A stretch of DNA of 64,000 nt from Callorhinus ursinus. Its lineage: Eukaryota > Chordata > Mammalia > Carnivora > Otariidae. Below, in pieces: positions 34,998 through 45,330 of the stretch (its first letter is position 1; each line of letters begins with the position of its first letter). The notes beneath the pieces are model-generated. The model ran no database searches. It was not told the DNA's origin and was given only the letters and a program-made list of their open reading frames with translations. The DNA lies in assembly GCF_003265705.1 (NCBI RefSeq), contig NW_020312817.1:31583820-31647819 (forward strand), written 5' to 3'. The position numbers and the translations under genes are program-made.

Positions 34998-35206
34998 TCC
35001 AGATTGGAGTTACGCAGCCCCAAGCCAAGGGCCACCAAGGATTGCCAGCAGCCACCAGAAGCTAGGAGAGAGGTGTGAAGTGTATTGTGCCTCAGAGCCT
35101 CTGAAAGGAACCAACCCTGCTGGCACCTTGATTTTACACTGGTTTCCAGAATTTTTGTTGATTTAAGCCGTGGTAATTTGTTACGGCAGCCCTAGGAAAC
35201 CACAAA
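34998..35206 (+). mobile_element. MLT1-type LTR 3' part
   Basis: GATTGGAGTTACGCAGCCCC, CAAGGATTGCCAGCAGCCACC, AGAAGCTAGGAGAGAGG, GGAACCAACCCTGCTGGCACC, TTAAGCCGTGGTAATTTG and TTACGGCAGCCCTAGGAAAC are the 3' half of an MLT1 LTR. It sits between two antisense L2 pieces. Confidence 0.8.
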
Positions 35207-35231
35207 CATATTGTTAGGATGATGGCATTTC

Positions 35232-35345
35232 TCAGAGACATGAGGGAAAAAGGAGAGGAAAAAGAGAAGACTGAGAAGTGTGGCCCCGAAGCCAAGTGAA
35301 AACACATTTCCAGGAAGAGGGAGTGATCCCCACTCTGCTGCCTGT
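35232..35345 (-). mobile_element. second antisense L2 fragment
   Basis: GAGAAGTGTGGCCCCGAAGCC, AAGTGAAAACACATTTCC and AGGAAGAGGGAGTGATC repeat a segment already present at about 34345-34420. This is therefore a separate L2 copy or a local duplication rather than a simple continuation. Confidence 0.7.
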
Positions 35346-35430
35346 ACCAAGTTCTGGACGGCTGGATCTTGGTTTGATTCTGACTGGCTCATCATGGACT
35401 ATGCAGTTTGCCTCAAAGCTGCTAACATCT

Positions 35431-35621
35431 GGGGGCACCTGGGTGGATCAGTAGGTTAAGTATCTGACTCTTGATTTAGGCTCAGGTCATGATCTTGGGG
35501 TTATGAGATCAAGCCCCAGATAGGGCTCCACACTCAGCATGGAGTCTGATTGAGATTCTCTCTCCCTCCCTCTGCCCCTCCGCCCTTTAAATAAATAAAT
35601 AAATAAAATTATTTTAAAAAT
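35431..35621 (+). mobile_element. Can-SINE, older subfamily, with target duplication
   Basis: Starts GGGGGCACCTGGGTGGATCAG. TATCTGACTCTTGATTTAGG, TTGAGATTCTCTCTCCC and AAATAAATAAATAAATAAAATT give the older body and tail. CTGCTAACATC flanks it on both sides (35419-35429 and 35622-35632). Confidence 0.95.
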
Positions 35622-35632
35622 CTGCTAACATC

Positions 35633-38191
35633 CGGTCAATTTCCTCAGCATACTGGTTTGACCGTTTTTTGTTGTTGTTGTTGCTGTTGGGAGCAAGTGT
35701 TTGGGCAAGTTTATCTAGACAGAGTCACTGGGATACTTATCTTCAGTTATCAGAGACCACTGAGTCAACCAGTTGTATGTACTCCAAGGAGATAAGCTTC
35801 CAAGAAAGAGTACTGGTATCATTGGTGATGATAAGCATTGATCAGAAGTAACTTCCTCACTTCCTTCCCCCTGGTGATGCCTGAACTATCCCCACTAGTT
35901 CTGTCTTCATATTCAGGCATCAGACAAAACGCACTGCTTTGATAGACTCAAACCATCATCAGCAATTAACATATCAGTTCTGTCGGAAGAAGTTCTCTGA
36001 TGATTTATTGCGGAGTGAGAGAGGAGAGGAAGACCCAACAGGAAACTATTTGTGAGTCCTAGGCACTTGAGAACACTCAGAGCAAGGAACTGAGAGGGAA
36101 CTAAAATGGAGGTGATGACAAATAAGAATAAATCATGCTATGTCTGCATCTTTTTGTGTCGGCTGTTCAGGGACCAAAGGTGGTCATTTACTGAATTCCA
36201 TTTAGAGCCATTTACTGAGGACTTGCTAAGGGCAAGTCCTATTAGGTGGGTAGCAGAGCTACAAAGATTAATCGATCCATCTGCCCACAAGGGAAGAAGG
36301 CTGACTCTCAGAGGAAGGGAGCAATGAGTAGAGGGAAGAAAAATGCTACCCCTTGGCTTCTGGGTGGTGATGCCCCCAAGAGAGCAGCAGAGTTTTTAAC
36401 ATTCCTACCAGAAGGAAGCCACAGACACCATAGCAGAAGAAAGAATTTACAGGAATGTGGCCGCTCAGAGATCGAAGCAGAGTTAAAATATCTGCCAAAG
36501 GGAAAAAGTATGGCACCTTTATGTAGTAGATGATATGCTTCTGCCCTTTCCTGAGGAAGCAAGTATCTGGCACTCCAGAATTGGCAGAAGTGTGATGGAC
36601 AGAGGATTGGTGGCATCTTTTTGTTTAGGTGACAAGATGTTATAGGATCCTTATCAGGAAGAAAAGTGCACATTGTCTTCTTCATGGAACCTCTTGTGTT
36701 TTATTGTAGTGATGTCTCAGGCCTTCCCTTTGGCCTCCTTAGCCCCCTACCCCACCCATATTTTGAACAAAAGTGCCGTGTGAAGGAGTTCAGGTGGTGA
36801 ACCCACTGGAAGAGCCCTTCTTTGTCACTATAAACAGGAAGAGAACAGCAAATGGGATAATTGTTTAACTCAGTCCCCTGGGAGTCCTATATTGTGCTCA
36901 GTTTTTCATTATCTGGGGATAAAAGTTGTTTTTAGGCCTAAGGAGCTCAGCTAATCCGCCAGTTTTCCAGTTCCTTTTTCAGGAGTGGGTACAGCTTTGG
37001 GAGAACAGTTTTTAGCCTCCCAGTTCTTGCATTCCATCTCAGACAAAAGCGTATTAAGAAAACGAAGCCAAGTGAAGCAAAGTTCAGGAGCGGGAGGAAA
37101 GCTGACAGAAAAGCTTCAGTGATAGCAGCTGGCCCCAGGAAAGAAAGCTTGGGGCAGAAGAGCCTGAGCTGAAGGGGATATTAGTGAGTGGAGCTGAGCC
37201 AGCCACACAGAGAGGTTTTGCAGGAAGAAAAAAGGGAATGGGGAATTAATTACAATGAATTCCTCCTAGAACACAGAGTTGGAGGCAGTGCATAGGTTAT
37301 TCAAAGGGTAACTTCGAATTCTGCAAGGTTTCAAAGCGCTTCTTACAAAGGAAGCTACAGGAATCTCTGCCAAGCATATGGAATTTCCAACTTAAAGTCA
37401 AGGGAACTGACTTCCGAGCCTCCTGGAGGTGGATATGTGGACACAGATGGCAGTTTTGCTTTCAGGTTTAGTAAGGAGTAAAGTTAGGCTTCTTTGGTTT
37501 TCTTACTAGTCTCAATCCCCTGCTGATATTTCCCTTGGCAGAGAATGACTGCACTGACCAAGCCAAATGCAAGCAATAAATTCAGCCATGCTTTATATTG
37601 TATGAACTCCAGCAAGGGATAAGAAGGCTCCAGGACGAACATGCCTATGGTGATATTGGAGGCTCATTGTTTGAAGGGCAGACCAGACCCTGGAGCAGTC
37701 TAGTGTGGGAAGCAAAGGCTGAGACCGGGGATTAGAGGTGGGGGCCACTCCAACTTTGCTTGCTTTTGGTAACTCTTCTCAGAAGATGGTGGGCAGACCA
37801 GAAAAATCATTCTGGAGGGGAAGCCAAACAAATAAATATTTCAGTAAGGCTGAAAATGAAGAGGGCCTTTTCTAATAAAGCTAATAGGACCAAGAAGAGG
37901 CTGCCAAATGCTGCTCACTCTAACCCCATTTTATTGGCAGTGAAGCAAGTGAAACACTTGCTCTGAAGACTAGCCCTTTCTTAGAAGTGGCCCTCGTTGG
38001 AAAAAAAAAAAAAACATCCTGTGTTTTGCTATGTGGTCTGTCTCTGAAGAACACTGTGAGTAAAAGAGAAACTCTAGCTGTGACTTTGGCCAAGTCAAGT
38101 GGTCGTGCAACTCATGAGGGGGCTGATGCCCAAACGTTCAGATTAATGCAAAAAATGGAGCAGACGAGGGGAGAAGGTATAGTGCCCTGCT
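35633..38191. other. unassigned noncoding sequence with one weak L2-like patch
   Basis: Only 36190-36300 (GAGGACTTGCTAAGGGCAAG, GCAGAGCTACAAAGATTAA) hints at an antisense L2 end. A 125-codon minus frame at 36308-36685 lacks recognised domains. The segment 36840-37250 is repeat-free, and nothing else is recognised. Confidence 0.4.

Positions 38192-38232
<41 letters not shown>
38192..38232. repeat. (TG)n microsatellite
   Basis: About 20 TG units with one TTTG interruption. Confidence 0.98.
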
Positions 38233-38235
<3 letters not shown>

Positions 38236-39624
38236 TTCTTTGGGCAGAAGGTCACCACTCCCTAAGCCTGACCTGGAACAGGCCATCACCCCTGAGCTAT
38301 TTATACTAAAACTTAGTTGGCTGCAGGGATGAGGTGAAAGGTCAATAGGTTTCCTTGTTGGTTCATGGTTTTGAACCCAGAGTATTCTCTTGTGGGCACA
38401 AAGAGGATGTGGTGGAGTCAAAAGCATCCATTGAATACTTCTCCTATTGTTTTAAATCAAGGCACAGATAAAGTGGACTCCATGTGCCAGAACAAACTAT
38501 CTGAAGATACATTTGATGAGATAGTGAACTTGCTTCTTGCCCATCATTGGATAAAGTAAGTGTAACCAGTTCAAACCCCATCCACCTTCTCCTCACTACC
38601 CAAATGTTGCAACAGGAAACCTGTACCCTTACAGAGATAGTATGCGTTAGCCAAGCAGAAGAAAGCCTTTTAGCCAAAGAATGCAGACGACTCTGCTGTT
38701 ACTTACTATCTCATGAACTACAATACGCTCCTCATGATCAGAGAAGAGAGCTCATTAGCATAAGTCACAGAGGAGCTGAGTTTGCATGGGGTGAAGGATT
38801 GAAGGAAAGGTCTAGAAGCAGAGTGTCATGTGGCGTGGTCCAACCTAACAGCCTGAATGAGGAGCCCTGGGAAGCCCGGGGATGGCGTGAGAATAGAGGT
38901 AAGAGAGACAGCTTGTCTAATTCTTGGGTTTGCCCCGGGTCAGCCCTGCATGTCAAAATACCTTCTCATCTGCCAGTTTCCGATGCTTGGTTTGCGTCCA
39001 CCTGGATTCCCACAATTTCTTTCATCATTCCTGCTTCCCTCTGAGGAATATTACTCAAGCTGAGGAAAAGGTTGTGCTGCCTTGAACTTGAAAATAACTT
39101 GCAGCACAATCTAGTTACCATCATGGAATGATTTCAGGGGCTCTGGGAAAACATTCTACTGCTCCATTAGCTTTCACACCTTCATGTCAAACTGCCTGTC
39201 CTTCCAGCATGTGTCATGTGCCCCTTGCTTTCTTCCTGTGATCCTCTTTAAACATCATCTATCTCTAGCTTCCATTGGGCTGAAAGTATGGCCACCAGTC
39301 ATGGTTGAAGCCCTCCTGGTTCCAGAAATTCCCCGGGGTGGCCTGCTACAGTTTGCATGTGCTGAGGAGCATGTGGAAATTTAAAGGCATGCTCTCTTAC
39401 AGAGAACAGCTTGCTATCTGCAAAACACCACTCATTTGCTGTAGACCTGTAAACTGAGGAAGGCTGGTCTTTCTAGACATATTAAAAACTGGTCCAAAGC
39501 TTGGCTGGTTAGTTAGGTTAGTTACAAAAATAGGTTAATTGCTGTTCCTGGGATGGTGGCTCCTCAGCGCTCTGCTCCTCCCTCCTCTCCAGCCCCTCAC
39601 AACTCCCCCACCCCCACCCCTGGG
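38233..39624. other. unassigned noncoding sequence
   Basis: No mobile element recognised. A 165-codon plus frame at 38547-39044 is the longest here. It has mixed composition, no recognised domain and no splice or initiation context that supports it. Confidence 0.45.
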
Positions 39625-40412
39625 CTCTGGCCCCTTTCTTCTCTTGCTTGGATTACCTACTCCAACAGCCTCCAAATCTGTCTGCTACAATCCAGTTGTT
39701 TCACAGTAGTGCCGTGGACCTATTTGCAAGGCAAATCTGACCATGTTGCTCCCCCCAAATCAGGCCTCCTTCTGCCCCCTATTTCCTAAAAAAGAACGTC
39801 GGAAAAGGCCTACAAAGCCCTGCCTGCCTCTTTAGTGCCGCCTGTTACCTGCCCACTGCCCTGCGGCTGAGGAAGATGTCTCTTCCTGACCGGAAGCTGT
39901 TTCTCTGATTTGTTTCTGCCGTCACCTGTGCTCCGGTACCACCTCTCTGCCTCACTTGGCCAACTCCTACATGTCAATGAGGACTCAGCTCAGGAGGCGC
40001 GTCCCCGCACTGAGGGCCCTTTCTCTGCCCCAAATACCGGGCATGCCTCCATCACAGCACTCCCATGAGGTATCATTACTAACTTCGATGAGTCTCTCCT
40101 CACCTCTGGACTGTGAGATCCTTGAGAGTAGTGACTGGATCTCATTCACTGGAACCCCAACATGTCGGCCGGTGCTTCTCAACTGGGGGGGATTTTTATC
40201 CCCATGGGGTATTTGGCAATGTCTGGAGACATTTTTGGTTGTCATAACTGGGCAGGTAGTACTACTGACACCTAGTGAGCAGAGGCCAGGGATGCTGCTA
40301 AACATCCTATAAGACAGTGTCCCACAACAAAAAGTTCTCAGGCCCCAAAATGTCAATAGAAACCTTGAGGTAGAACAAAGAGTACATAAATAATACTGCT
40401 TAATGAAAAAAA
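39625..40412 (+). mobile_element. L2 3' part, interrupted by MER20
   Basis: CTTGCTTGGATTACCTACTCC, AACAGCCTCCAAATCTGTCTG, GACCATGTTGCTCCCCC, GGCCTACAAAGCCCTGCCTG, CTGTGAGATCCTTGAGAGTAG are L2 in sense. To the right of MER20, AGAGTACATAAATAATACTGC resembles the L2 terminal region. MER20 therefore appears to have landed inside the L2 tail. Confidence 0.8.
40170..40377 (+). mobile_element. MER20 (hAT-Charlie nonautonomous DNA transposon)
   Basis: CGGTGCTTCTCAACTGGGGG, TATTTGGCAATGTCTGGAGAC, ATTTTTGGTTGTCATAACTGG, GAGGCCAGGGATGCTGC, TAAACATCCTATAAGACAGTG and CCCCAAAATGTCAATAGAAACC match MER20 almost throughout. MER20 is a eutherian element of about 220 bases. Some copies are reported as regulatory sequence in endometrial cells, but nothing here shows that this copy is active. 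Confidence 0.92.
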
Positions 40413-40629
40413 CATGAATATATGTCACCGAATCAAACTCAGCTCTTAAGCAATGTCCATGTGCTAGTTATTAGGTTGTGAGAAGGAATTCGCATTAATG
40501 TACTCTTTTCAGGACGATTTGGTTTAAGCCTGATCTCCCATTGTGTTCTGAAAGCTTGGCTCCAGGAAAGGTATTTTCATGTATCAACTGAACAAATAGG
40601 AGCAGTATTTTGGGACAGTTCTCTACTAA

Positions 40630-40800
40630 GATTTCCTAGCCTGGAATAGAATCATAGAATGTCAGAAATAAAAGGGCCTGGCAAAACCACCCAGCTCAAC
40701 CTGCTGATTTTATAGATGGAGACTCTAGGTCCTGTTTGATAAAGTGATTCACCCGAGGTCACCTCACTAGGAGTGATGGAGTCTGGGAGCCAGTGGAAGG
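40630..40800 (-). mobile_element. MIR-related SINE fragment, antisense
   Basis: GAATCATAGAATGTCAGAAAT, GATTTTATAGATGGAGACTC and CACCCGAGGTCACCTCACTAGG have the reversed MIR-like core ('cattttacagatgaggaaactgaggc', then 'aaggtcacacagctag'). The left part suggests a MIR relative rather than classical MIR. Confidence 0.65.
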
Positions 40801-41392
40801 ATGGCCTGTGTTGTGATTTCACCAAAAATAAATATAGGACTGTTGGGTCCATCTGTGAGTCCCCAGTAGAGACTGGGACCAGGGTAAGGGGGTGGAGAGG
40901 GTGGGGGAGTTATATTTGCTCCCTTGGAGAGGCAAGGGCAAAAGAAAATATAGAGAGCTAGGAAAGAAGCTTTATTATATATCTTGGTTTTCTGAGCTTC
41001 CAGACCTTTCCTCAAATCTCATGCTACTGAATTTGATGTCTGCCTGGTGCTAATGTCTATACCTTGATACTTCAGATCGTATACAGTCCAAACTTTTCCA
41101 CCTGCCAGGGTCTCTCACTGGGAGCAGTATTGATATTTTGAGCAGGACAATTCTTTTGGCATCCCCAGCCTTCATTCCCTAAATGTCTGTTGCATCTCCC
41201 ATCATGATCATTAGAAGAGAAGCCTAGATATTTCCAAATGCCCCTAGGAATATGGTACTGCCTCTCCTCCCTGACCTTTCAGTCAGGAACCATCAGTGAC
41301 CAGATGGCAGAGTTGCATTTATGTTGAGCAAAGCACATCTTGGTCAGGACAAGAAAGCAATCAGAATGGTGGACAAGAGTTGTCTTAATGAC
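40801..41392. other. unassigned noncoding sequence
   Basis: No repeat recognised. GTAAGGGGGTGGAGAGGGTGG at 40885-40905 is a G-rich run. Confidence 0.4.
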
Positions 41393-41532
41393 CATCTTCA
41401 TCAAAATGACCTGTGGGGTCTGTTAAAAATAAGATTCTCAGGCCTATACTCAGTGGATATGATGCAAGAATATATCTTTTTAGAAGTTTCACCAGGTGAT
41501 TCCTATGTACACTAAAAGTTTGAGAAGCATGC
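41393..41532 (+). mobile_element. MER5-like hAT-Charlie fragment
   Basis: TCATCAAAATGACCTGTGGGG, TCTGTTAAAAATAAGATTCTC, GTTTCACCAGGTGATTCC and AAAAGTTTGAGAAGC give the order of a MER5B/MER3-like element. The left inverted repeat is not clear. Confidence 0.6.
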
Positions 41533-41537
41533 CTTAA

Positions 41538-41706
41538 CAGTAGCTCTCAACCTTGCCTCAAAAGAGAATCAATGTTTAAAAACACCACTGCTCATGTGCC
41601 ACTCTCAGGGATCCTGAGTTAACTCCATTACGGTGGGGCCCTCCCATGGGATGTTTTAAAAGCTCCCTGGATTGTTCTGATATTCAGCCAGGATTAAGAA
41701 ACGTGA
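41538..41706 (+). mobile_element. MER5A-like hAT-Charlie element
   Basis: CAGTAGCTCTCAACCTTGCC at the left and CAGCCAGGATTAAGAAACG at the right are the terminal inverted repeats. GGTGGGGCCCTCCCATGGG and TTAAAAGCTCCCTGG are internal landmarks. Diverged. Confidence 0.75.
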
Positions 41707-41791
41707 CTATTAAGGAGTCTTGCCAAATAAGATGTGACCACAAATTCATTTCCCCCTTCTTGCTTCTGAATTAGATGCAAACAACTTAAGA

Positions 41792-41955
41792 CAATGGTTC
41801 TCAACCTTGGTTGCATCTCCCAAGAAGCTTTATAAAATCCTGATGCCTAGACAATACCAAATACCATTGAAATCAGAATTTTGGGGGATAGGACTCAGGC
41901 ATCAGTATGTTTAATGCAGGTGCCTCCAACAGGCAGCCAAGTTTGAGAACCACTG
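41792..41955 (+). mobile_element. MER5A hAT-Charlie element, full length
   Basis: CAATGGTTCTCAACCTTGG and AAGTTTGAGAACCACTG are matching inverted termini. ATCCTGATGCCTAG and ACTCAGGCATCAGTATGT lie inside. The length of about 164 bases is close to the family's usual size. Nonautonomous and without coding sequence. Confidence 0.9.
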
Positions 41956-43334
41956 ATTCAGAATATTTGCCTGTCTTCTCCCATCATCTTCTGCCCTTGG
42001 CTTTCATCTCTCCTCCAACCTCCTGGCTTGCAAAGTCTGAGAGGGCTTATGGGGTGGTGGTTAGGATGAGACTGGAGAGGGGATAAAGATTCAGCCTTGT
42101 TCTCTTTGCCACTTAATTCCTGGTCATCGCTTGTCCAGCACTCTGGGAGTGAAGGGCAGTGGAGAACCTCTGACTTATTGTTATGTATTTCCAAGAGGAA
42201 GATTCTTGGACCAGCACCAAGCTTGTCTTTTTTTTTTAAATCTCTGTTCTTCCCGGAGGTTTCTAAATATTGTTCTAGGATAAGGATTTCAGCTTTTATT
42301 CCTTTCCAACATTTCATTTATGTGGCACAAACAGGTCAAAGAAGCAGTGGAAAGTTGGAAACCATCCTCTTCTAATTAGCAGACATCTCGGTGGTTGAAA
42401 TTTACTTACCAGTGACAGTGCCAGCACAAGCACCTAGAATGTTAATTACTGTCACTTGTTCTTGAGCCTGCTTTCATAACTGAGGAGAATTATTATGTCA
42501 CTGCTGCAGTTAGGGACTCATAAAAGACTTTCGTCCTATGTCTATTAAATGTCATTAGGTAATGACCCTCAAATTTGCCTTTGGGTGCATTGGAAGGTCA
42601 AATGTGCCCCCCTTTTAAAGAAATGTTAAATCTGACCGCATTGCTAAATACAGAAGAGTAACACGAACATCGAGATAGAGCTGCCTCCTCTTTGACATGT
42701 CTTATAGTCATGTCAAAACAGGGGCTGCCTGTACCCCTCATTTCTGCCAACTCCAGTCCCATCTTGTTGCTGTTTCTTTGAGCTATAAGGGAAGATTGTT
42801 CTTCTTTCTACATTAGGCTAAGTCCGAGGTGCTCAGAATAGATCTAAGCTTGGAGTGCTCTGGTTCCTGGTGTTAAGTTCTTTGAATACACAACACTTTT
42901 CTCTAAGATGCAAAAAATTTGCACTGGGCTGGTGGATTCTGGTGTCGAGTTGGGAATCACCGGTCTACAATCTTCTTCCCTCTTAATCAGTAGTCCTTCC
43001 CTGCATATGGCCTCCCTTAGGGCCAACTCTGATCATCAGATAGTTTACCAAATCTGAATTGCAAATCTTTCTTCCTTCAGGAGAATCCTTTCTCCTGTGT
43101 AAACTTATGTCAGCAAACAAATATGAGGGTAGGGAAGGAAGAGCAGTCTGACAACATGTAACAGCAGCATCTAAACCCCAAATCAAAACTGTCCTCCAAC
43201 AGGTCAACACTTGCCTTAAAACTACAACCCCCACAGGGACCACTTAAGTAGTTTTTCCCATAATTCCAGGCATTTTCTATCCAAAATGGCCTCTTACAAC
43301 TTAAAATGGTGGCTTCGAACACCATTCGAACACC
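41956..43334. other. unassigned noncoding sequence
   Basis: No repeat is firmly recognised. A 119-codon minus frame at 41958-42317 and a 92-codon plus frame overlap it on opposite strands, so neither is credible. Confidence 0.4.
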
Positions 43335-43570
43335 ATATTAACAACTATTTCCCAGCAGTTACTATTTATTGAGTATTGTGCGAAGCTCTTTACACTTGAG
43401 ATCTTACTCAAGTCCTCATTCAACCTAAGAAGGGAGGCAGGATATCATGATCCCCACCTGATGGAGAATGAAATGTGCCCAAGTTTACACAATCATGAAG
43501 TGGGAGGATCCAAGTCAAGGTGTGTTTGGATCTGGAAATCCACACCATTAACTGCTGTGCTTTATGCACT
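43335..43570 (-). mobile_element. MIR, antisense, nearly full length
   Basis: GCAGTTACTATTTATTGAG, GCGAAGCTCTTTACACTTGAG, TGATCCCCACCTGATGGAG, TTTACACAATCATGAAGTGGG and CACACCATTAACTGCTGTGC are MIR in reverse from its 3' end to the tRNA-like head. Confidence 0.85.
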
Positions 43571-44154
43571 GGCTTGGACTACTGCTCTGACTGCTGAAAC
43601 TGGCTGACCTTGCTGAGAGACTGAGCATGGTCTTATCATTTCTCTGTGCTTTTATCATAGTTTCTGTCATCACATTTGTTGACTTCCTCACTCTTACAGC
43701 CTTAGCTTAGTTCTCACTGGGATGGGAGAGACCTTTGTCAACCAGTCTCATGGTTCTTTAACTAGGTCCCAACCACGGTGTCCTTATGTTCTAGTCTTTT
43801 TATAGTGCCCTGGTATTATAAACATTTAGAAGCTAAGATTCCAGATCTCTTAAAGGCACCCTCTTTTCTCTTCCCCCTGCTTCTGCACTTACTTTCCCAA
43901 CCACAAACTTAGAACAAGTTCTCCGGAAGCTGGGTCTGAAGCACTTTTTTGGCACTAAGACCATTAATAAGGGGTAGGTCTCCAAAAACCTTTATTATCT
44001 CCCACTTCAAGGTGAGTTACTTGTCTGTCCACACTCTTCTTAGACTAACCATCTAAATGTTTTCATTACCAGTTGCATTGCACAATTGTGCAGTACACAG
44101 TGTTTTGGACTTTCCCAGCACCCTGATTGTGCTTTAGGGAACCAACCTTACCTG
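43571..44154. other. unassigned noncoding sequence
   Basis: No repeat or exon recognised. Confidence 0.4.
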
Positions 44155-44590
44155 ACTTTTAGTCTATATACAACCAATCTGGGAACTTGGGGTGGACATG
44201 TGACCGAGACCTGGCCATTCAGAACATGACCTCTCATTGGTCAAAGGATTAGCTCAAAGATGTAGACAGGAAACAAATAAAACCAATCAGAATTAATTCT
44301 AGACTAGTCTTCAAGCAAATGGATAAGATTCCAACTCTTTACTTCTGGACTTGTAGCCATTAGGATATAAGCTGAAGTTGCTGGCAGTTACTGGCCCACA
44401 AGGAATGGAGAGTCTACATGAAAAGAGAAGAAAGCAGAGCCAAGAGTTGGAGAGAGACTGGGTCCCTATGACATTGTCTAAGGCTTTGGACCCAGCCATG
44501 ATTCAAGTATACCCACAGACTTTTCAGTTACATGAGAAAATAAATTATCTTTTTGTTTAAGCTAGTTGGTGTGGCTTTCTGTTACTTAAA
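44155..44590 (+). mobile_element. LTR-like element (ERVL/MaLR-like), family uncertain
   Basis: GGACATGTGACCGAGACCTGG, TTGGAGAGAGACTGGGTCCC, GACATTGTCTAAGGC, CATGAGAAAATAAATTATC, TTTAAGCTAGTTGGTGTGGC and TTTCTGTTACTTAAATG have the structure of an LTR 3' half with an AATAAA signal and a conserved tail. The same tail type recurs at 52748-52842. Confidence 0.55.
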
Positions 44591-45330
44591 TGAAAAGGTT
44601 CACAATCAATAAAATGTTCTTCCCATGGATCATTGAATGGTTCCTCATGCAAAAGGATAACCCAGATGCCGTTCTGGGACAGACGGACACAAAAATACCT
44701 CTCTGCTAATATATACCCTTACACTCCCAATCTTGTGTGCACTTGAGACATGGCTTTGTAAATAGTAAACCAAGTACTGGTATGAAGTAATATTCATATA
44801 CTTTAGTGTGGATTGACCTTCTCAATATGAGAGTTAACTGAGGGAAGACAGAAAATGTGTAAGGCCCTGGGTATAGGTTCCCAGGGTATGCTAGAATGGG
44901 GTGTTAAGGGAAGAGGCTAGAATAGGAGAAGATAGAAGGGATCAATATGTATTAAAAAAGAACATCTTAATTTTGCCTGAGGCCATGTTTCCATTAATTG
45001 GCTTTTGGACCTGAATCAAGAGTAGAATTGAAAACTTAATAAAAACAAAGCCCAGGGAGAGACGAAAGTTTTTCATAATAGCCCAAGTGAGAGTAATGAC
45101 ATGAGCTAATCCAAGTTGAAGTTTAAACAAAGAAATTACTCCATGCAATGGGACTGCCTCATTCTGTTTCAGAACTAAATACCATGAAGTAGACTATAGG
45201 TCAGGGAACCTGGCCTCAATATACCAGAGGATGGGAGAGATGGAGATTAATTACTCTGTTGGAGGAGATAAGGAAAAGGAACAAGAAGTTCTTCCATGGC
45301 AACCGACCATAAAGCTTTTAAAAAGAATAC
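44591..45330. other. unassigned noncoding sequence
   Basis: No repeat recognised up to the 5' break point of the L1 at about 45331. Confidence 0.4.

Noticed and set aside
34631..35065. 144-codon plus frame
   Set aside because: It runs into the MLT1 LTR tail and resembles no protein.
38547..39044. 165-codon open frame on the plus strand
   Set aside because: No recognised domain or splice context. Shorter frames overlap it on both strands.
39985..40428. 147-codon minus and 118-codon plus frames
   Set aside because: They run across L2 and MER20 sequence, so they are chance frames in repeats.
41393..41955. Three similar segments read as a tandem duplication
   Set aside because: Spacing and ends fit separate MER5-like elements better than copies of one block, though shared descent is left open as a finding.
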